NCBI GenBank assembly: GCA_003013855.2
Contig: ML058465.1
Coordinates: 1-64,000 of the forward strand
Source of the DNA: Liriodendron chinense
Lineage: Eukaryota > Streptophyta > Magnoliopsida > Magnoliales > Magnoliaceae
DNA: 64,000 bases
Direction of reading: 5' to 3'
Shown here: positions 59,926-64,000 of the stretch, one piece after another
Layout: each line of letters opens with the position of its first letter
Numbering within the stretch: the stretch's first letter is position 1
Translations under genes and position numbers: made by a program
The notes under the pieces: generated by a model
Database searches by the model: none
Told to the model about the DNA's origin: nothing
The model's input: only the letters and a program-made list of their open reading frames with translations

Positions 59926-61947
59926 ATGTCGAACCAGGGTGACAATCCGACAAATCCGTTAGATTTGCCAAGGCTACAAGATTCTCAGCCGGCCGCGTCC
60001 ACTTCTTGGATGGCCAAACTCGCTTGCGGTTTGAGCAGGTTAGAAGAAATGTTAAACCGTATCAACTTGGGAATCGCACTATTCATGCAGAACATTCGAC
60101 AATCGAGCGTCCAAGTAGGTCTCTCAGACCCGACCGTTAACCAATTCCAGTTTGTTCCCCCTAATGGGAACCGAGTCCATTTTCACAACCCACCGGTCAC
60201 AGCTATTCAGGCACCAGCATACCCTCTCCCTGAGGGGAGACCACAACTGGTACTGGCAGAGGACCAACTTCCTGTCCATTTACCTCCCCTTAACGGGAGT
60301 CAGCCATTAGCGCAACCAGCATTTCAACCAATATTTCGACCGGCGCAGTCAAATCAATCTCAGTCTGATCAGTAGCCTTCCCCTAACAGGAACCTGTTTC
60401 ATTGTCAACACGGTCGGTCACAGCAGTCACCTGCTGCCCATACATACCATGTCCACCAAGCTCACACCCCGGGGGTGACCACATTTTCATTTACATATCC
60501 CACCACACACTAAATTCCACCAACAGACGAGCCTAGGAACCTCAAAGAGGTTGATCACTATGAGGAGGCTAACCGTATACCTTAGAGGGCACAAATTCCT
60601 TTTGCCCAACCCACAGAACTTGACCGACTTTGGAAACATTTTGAGGAACAGTTAAGGGTCATGCGAAATGAGTTTTAAAAGCAACATGGGGTGGAACTCC
60701 CATCCACCAAGTTCAGGGATCTTTGTCCCTTCCCCGATGCCAGGATACCTGCAAATTTTGAAGCACCTAAGTTTTAACGGTACAATGGCACAGGATGCCC
60801 AACTACACATTTAAAGGCATTTTGTGGTAAACTTGATGCCATAGCAGGGGATGATGGAGCGTTGATCCGTTTGTTCCAAAAATCTCTGAGGGATGGTGAT
60901 TTAGATTGGTACACGTCTCTCGACTACCATAAAATCAGAACCTGGGAACAAATATCCCAAGCATTCGTTGATTGATTCGCGTACAATCTAAATGCAGCAC
61001 CCCGAAGGTCGAACTTGACTGCCCTTAGGCAGAGAAACGATGAAAGACGGTTGGCCTACGTTAGGTGATGGAGGGCTATGGCCGCACGAATGAAAATGCT
61101 AATTGATGAAGAGGAACATATTTCAATGATTATTCAGTCGGCCAACTCGAGCATATCGGGATATCTAGTTTCATACCCCTACGCCAATTTCGCTCAGTTG
61201 ATCTGGGCTGAGGAACAAGGGGAAACTGGTATAAGAATGGGAACAATCACGCCCTGTCCCCATTAGTCAACTTCCGTTCAAAAAGCTAAACCCGAAGAGA
61301 AGGTTAGGAGGTACAAAATTAGAAACAGAGATATAACCGCTCCTCGCCCGGCAGAGACCAACAATGTGGTCGCTTCAGCACAAGGGGCACCAAGTGCTCC
61401 TCAGCAGGAACAACAACCACCATAGCAGTAGTCCAGGTGGAAACTGCAATACAAAAACCAGAACAGGCAAACAGGTGAGGCACTGGTGCTTAGTCAATTC
61501 ACTCCTTTGGCCCAATCATACGCTGATATCTTGGACACACTCATCCAGAGGCATCTCTTGACACCTCTCCAGCCTAGGCCACCGCCGAATTCGTTACCTG
61601 TGAATTACAAAGAAAATGAGTATTGCGCATTCCATCAGGGGCGGGGGCACACCACGGAGCGTTGTTTCTCTTTGAAACACGTGGTCCAAAACCTGATTGA
61701 CCAAAACAAGATTACAGTCTCACCCCCAGAAACTACTGCTGTCAACAACCACAACATACTCCAAAACCCCCTACCACAGCATCAAGCTGGTCCAAGTACC
61801 TCCACCACACCTACAGTCAATGTCATCCAGGGAGTATCCCCATGTTTGCTAAGTAGGCTTAGACCTGAGTTACAGTTAGGAGCTTCCACCGCTTATCTTA
61901 CAAGGGGTACCAACTCCTCCGCCATTGATCCTCCGAGTGAAGCTTCC
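59926..61947 (+). pseudogene. Tat/Ogre-like Ty3/gypsy gag with many in-frame stops
   Basis: ATG 59926 (MSNQGDNPTNPLDLPRLQD) opens one continuous frame with no frameshift but about ten stops. Landmarks: proline/glutamine-rich N-terminus; PFAQPTELDRLWKHFEEQ; CPFPDARIPANFEAPKF; then YNGTGCPTTHLKAFCGKL; SLRDGDLDWYTSLD; and the single knuckle-like CAFHQGRGHTTERCFSLKH near 61625. These are characteristic of Tat-lineage gag. Several stops (CGA to TGA, CAG to TAG type) fit C-to-T decay. Ends at TGA 61948-61950. Confidence 0.88.
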
Positions 61948-61950
61948 TGA

Positions 61951-63369
61951 GCTGCACTCCAGCCTTGCCTACCACATGCCACCAACATGGGACCAACCCT
62001 TGGTCATACAAGGAAGAATCCTGTCACCATTTTCAACCCGCAGTTACAGCCATCCAGAAGCTCACTAGCTAGTGGTCCTTATGGGGAGGGCCCCAGAGAC
62101 CTCCATCACCAGCCAAGTCACATACCATCCACCCACCTTCATATAGGAAGGATGTTCCTCCCTGTTCTCCATGACACACAGATCAGATGTGTCTAGCCAG
62201 ATCCCCAGGCAAGTTTTCCAGCACAGCCACCTCTGACACTCCAAGGGGCACTTCCAACCCCTCCATCAAGCCCTACGAATCCCATCACTCACTTTCCACC
62301 ACCTCTAGCATCTCAACTCCCTCTAGTTCTCCAAGGAAGGGTGGAGCCAGTCTTAAACAACAAGGCGGTCCCGTGGCATTACCTAGAATGCTCTGAGGTG
62401 GGACATATGCAACCAAACGGGAGGTGCTTCCGAAGAGAAGTAATCAGAGGAGACCCCAAGGGTCCTTTGACCTGGGCAACATCCAAGACTGATGCCACAT
62501 ACGACATAACAACCCAACTCAAGTCCATCCTGGCACAGATATCCATTTGGGAGCTCCTCTGCACCTTGCAAGCACACCGAGAGATTTTCGTGAAAACCCT
62601 AAACGATGCACACATCTATCAGGAAGCACCTCCTAAAATGGTCGCACACATAATAGGTTAGCTCCTCGCACCCCAAGCTATCACTTTTTCAGATGACGAG
62701 CTACCTCTAGAAGGACATGACCATGCAAGGTCAATAAACATAACCGTCTGTCACAAAGACTGCAGTATCCCACTTATGTTAATTGAGAATGGTTCAAGTT
62801 TAAATGTTTGTCCACTTCGGACTGCCTTGTATTTAGGACTAGATCCATCTATGTTCAGGCCAAGTAATATGAACGTGAGAACATTTGACAACTCCTGCAG
62901 ACAAGCTCAAGGAGAGGTTGACATTGAATTGCAGATCGGTTTAGACACATTGATCATTACTTTTCATGTCTTGGACATTCCATCTTCGTTCAACCTCCTC
63001 CTTAGGCGCCCCTGGCTACACAAGGTTGGGGTTGTACCATCCACTCTCCACTAGAGAGTTAAGTACATTCTCGGGGACAAAGTGCTCTCCATCCTAGTAG
63101 ACCCTGAACAACTCTTCCCTGCAGAAACAAATCATTCACGGGAGTCCGATATCCTAGTCATTGACGTTTGGCACCCAGGGAGAGGCAATAGCTTTCAGTT
63201 TGAGGTAGTGAATCATGTACCAACTATTTGCCCTCCAGAATCAAGTAATGTCTTCACTCCAGCCGAACATCAAATCCTAAAATACCGGCTCGAACATCAA
63301 GATACAGCCAAGGTAATTGAGGTTCGAGAAAATGTAGGAAGGACAACATTGGGATATGAGTCTCCCCTA
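61951..63369 (+). pseudogene. Tat-like spacer and aspartic protease region
   Basis: Same frame continues: a proline-rich spacer, VEPVLNNKAVPWHY, then ITFSDDELPLEGHDHARSIN. The protease active-site segment reads LIENGSSLNVCPLRTALYLGL (from 62779), where the catalytic Asp position is Glu. It is followed by FHVLDIPSSFNLLLRRPWLH and GVVPSTLH. Stops occur at 62194, 62659, 63052 and elsewhere. In the family this protease precedes RT; the RT is not in the window. Confidence 0.85.
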
Positions 63370-64000
63370 TAGCAAGAACTAGAAAAGTCGAATCCTGAGA
63401 GAAGATGGAAAGGAGGAGAGATAGGTTGTCCCCTCCCTTTCACACCCATCCAATTCATCAGTGCCAGAGTCATCAATCCAGCTCAAAACTCAAATCACAG
63501 CCCACTTGGTCACAGTCATGTTTCCACCCTCGCAACGTCACCCAAGTAGCATCTGGGCAAGGGGCAAGAGTTGCCCCACCTTGATTGGACCACAACAGTG
63601 GTCCCACCAGAGCTACAATAGCCAGAAGAACTCCATGATTCCGGGAATGAAGCAGAAAGGTCTGATGAATCTGACACCGAGTCAGAACCCAGCCCCCGCT
63701 ACATCATGATGATCGGGCACGATAGAACAGGTCAGTCCACTATGCCCTCAAGCCTTGCCTCTCGAGGGGAGGGAGCACAAGGCTCCCATTGGTTCACCAC
63801 CCCCATAATGGTTGAAGCAGCAGGCCAAACATCTCAAAATGTCGGTTTAAAAAAATGCCCATGTAAATAGCCATTGAAACCTGAGCAAGGCCGAGAAGAG
63901 CATTGGTTTGCGACACCCACTTGCTTAATGTTCAACAAATCCCAAATTAAAAAAAAATCTTCAAAAACAAAAAACAGCAGAAATTTTTCAAAAGTCGAAA
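63370..64000 (+). pseudogene. Tat-like protease-RT linker, truncated by window edge
   Basis: The same frame continues with stops near 63370, 63547 and 63619, as low-complexity serine/glutamate-rich sequence (GNEAERSDESDTESEPSPRY). No RT motif is reached before the edge. Confidence 0.6.

Overview
The window is nuclear DNA of a flowering plant and is almost entirely transposon sequence. The basis is plant-type LTR retrotransposons (Sirevirus and Tork-like copia, chromovirus, Tat/Ogre- and Athila-like gypsy), tRNA-iMet and tRNA-Asp primer sites, many Mutator-type MITEs with 9-bp target duplications, and one plant SDR110C dehydrogenase. The GC-rich MITE cores (CACGGTGGGCCCCAC, CACGCCGTCCATCC) remind me of magnoliid genomes, but that is only an impression. 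I saw no rRNA, tRNA or CRISPR feature.

1-28.3 kb is a nest of retrotransposons. A decayed Sirevirus (149-11750) sits in the 3' part of a Tat/Ogre-like element (11751-27269). The Tat part has an antisense plant-mobile-domain-like ORF, ~155-bp tandem repeats and one LTR. A family of non-autonomous elements with a tRNA-Asp primer site has inserted three times: an LTR end at 1-148, a solo LTR at 8371-9782 (TSD CTAAC), and a complete young element at 16536-23494 (TSD ATAGA, near-identical LTRs, one intact 573-codon ORF). A truncated Sirevirus-type LTR lies at about 27455-28289.

28.3-34.7 kb holds microsatellites, a chromovirus gag-protease remnant fused to its 3' LTR, a stretch with no recognisable gene, and the only host-type gene: a short-chain dehydrogenase on the minus strand (33855-34658). 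Its visible part starts at a splice acceptor, not at an ATG.

34.7-59.6 kb is a diverged tandem segmental duplication. Copy A is 34694-45270 plus a tail to 46228; copy B is 46229-59592. The left breakpoint lies just upstream of the SDR exon. Both copies carry the same old retroelement remnants and old MITEs, but each has private MITE insertions whose empty sites are readable in the other copy. This gives a relative timeline of transposition.

59.6-64 kb is the gag and protease region of another degenerate Tat/Ogre-like element that runs off the right edge. A recurring theme is dense palindromic arrays (GACCGGTC or TCCGATCNATCGGA based) in LTRs of unrelated retrotransposon lineages.
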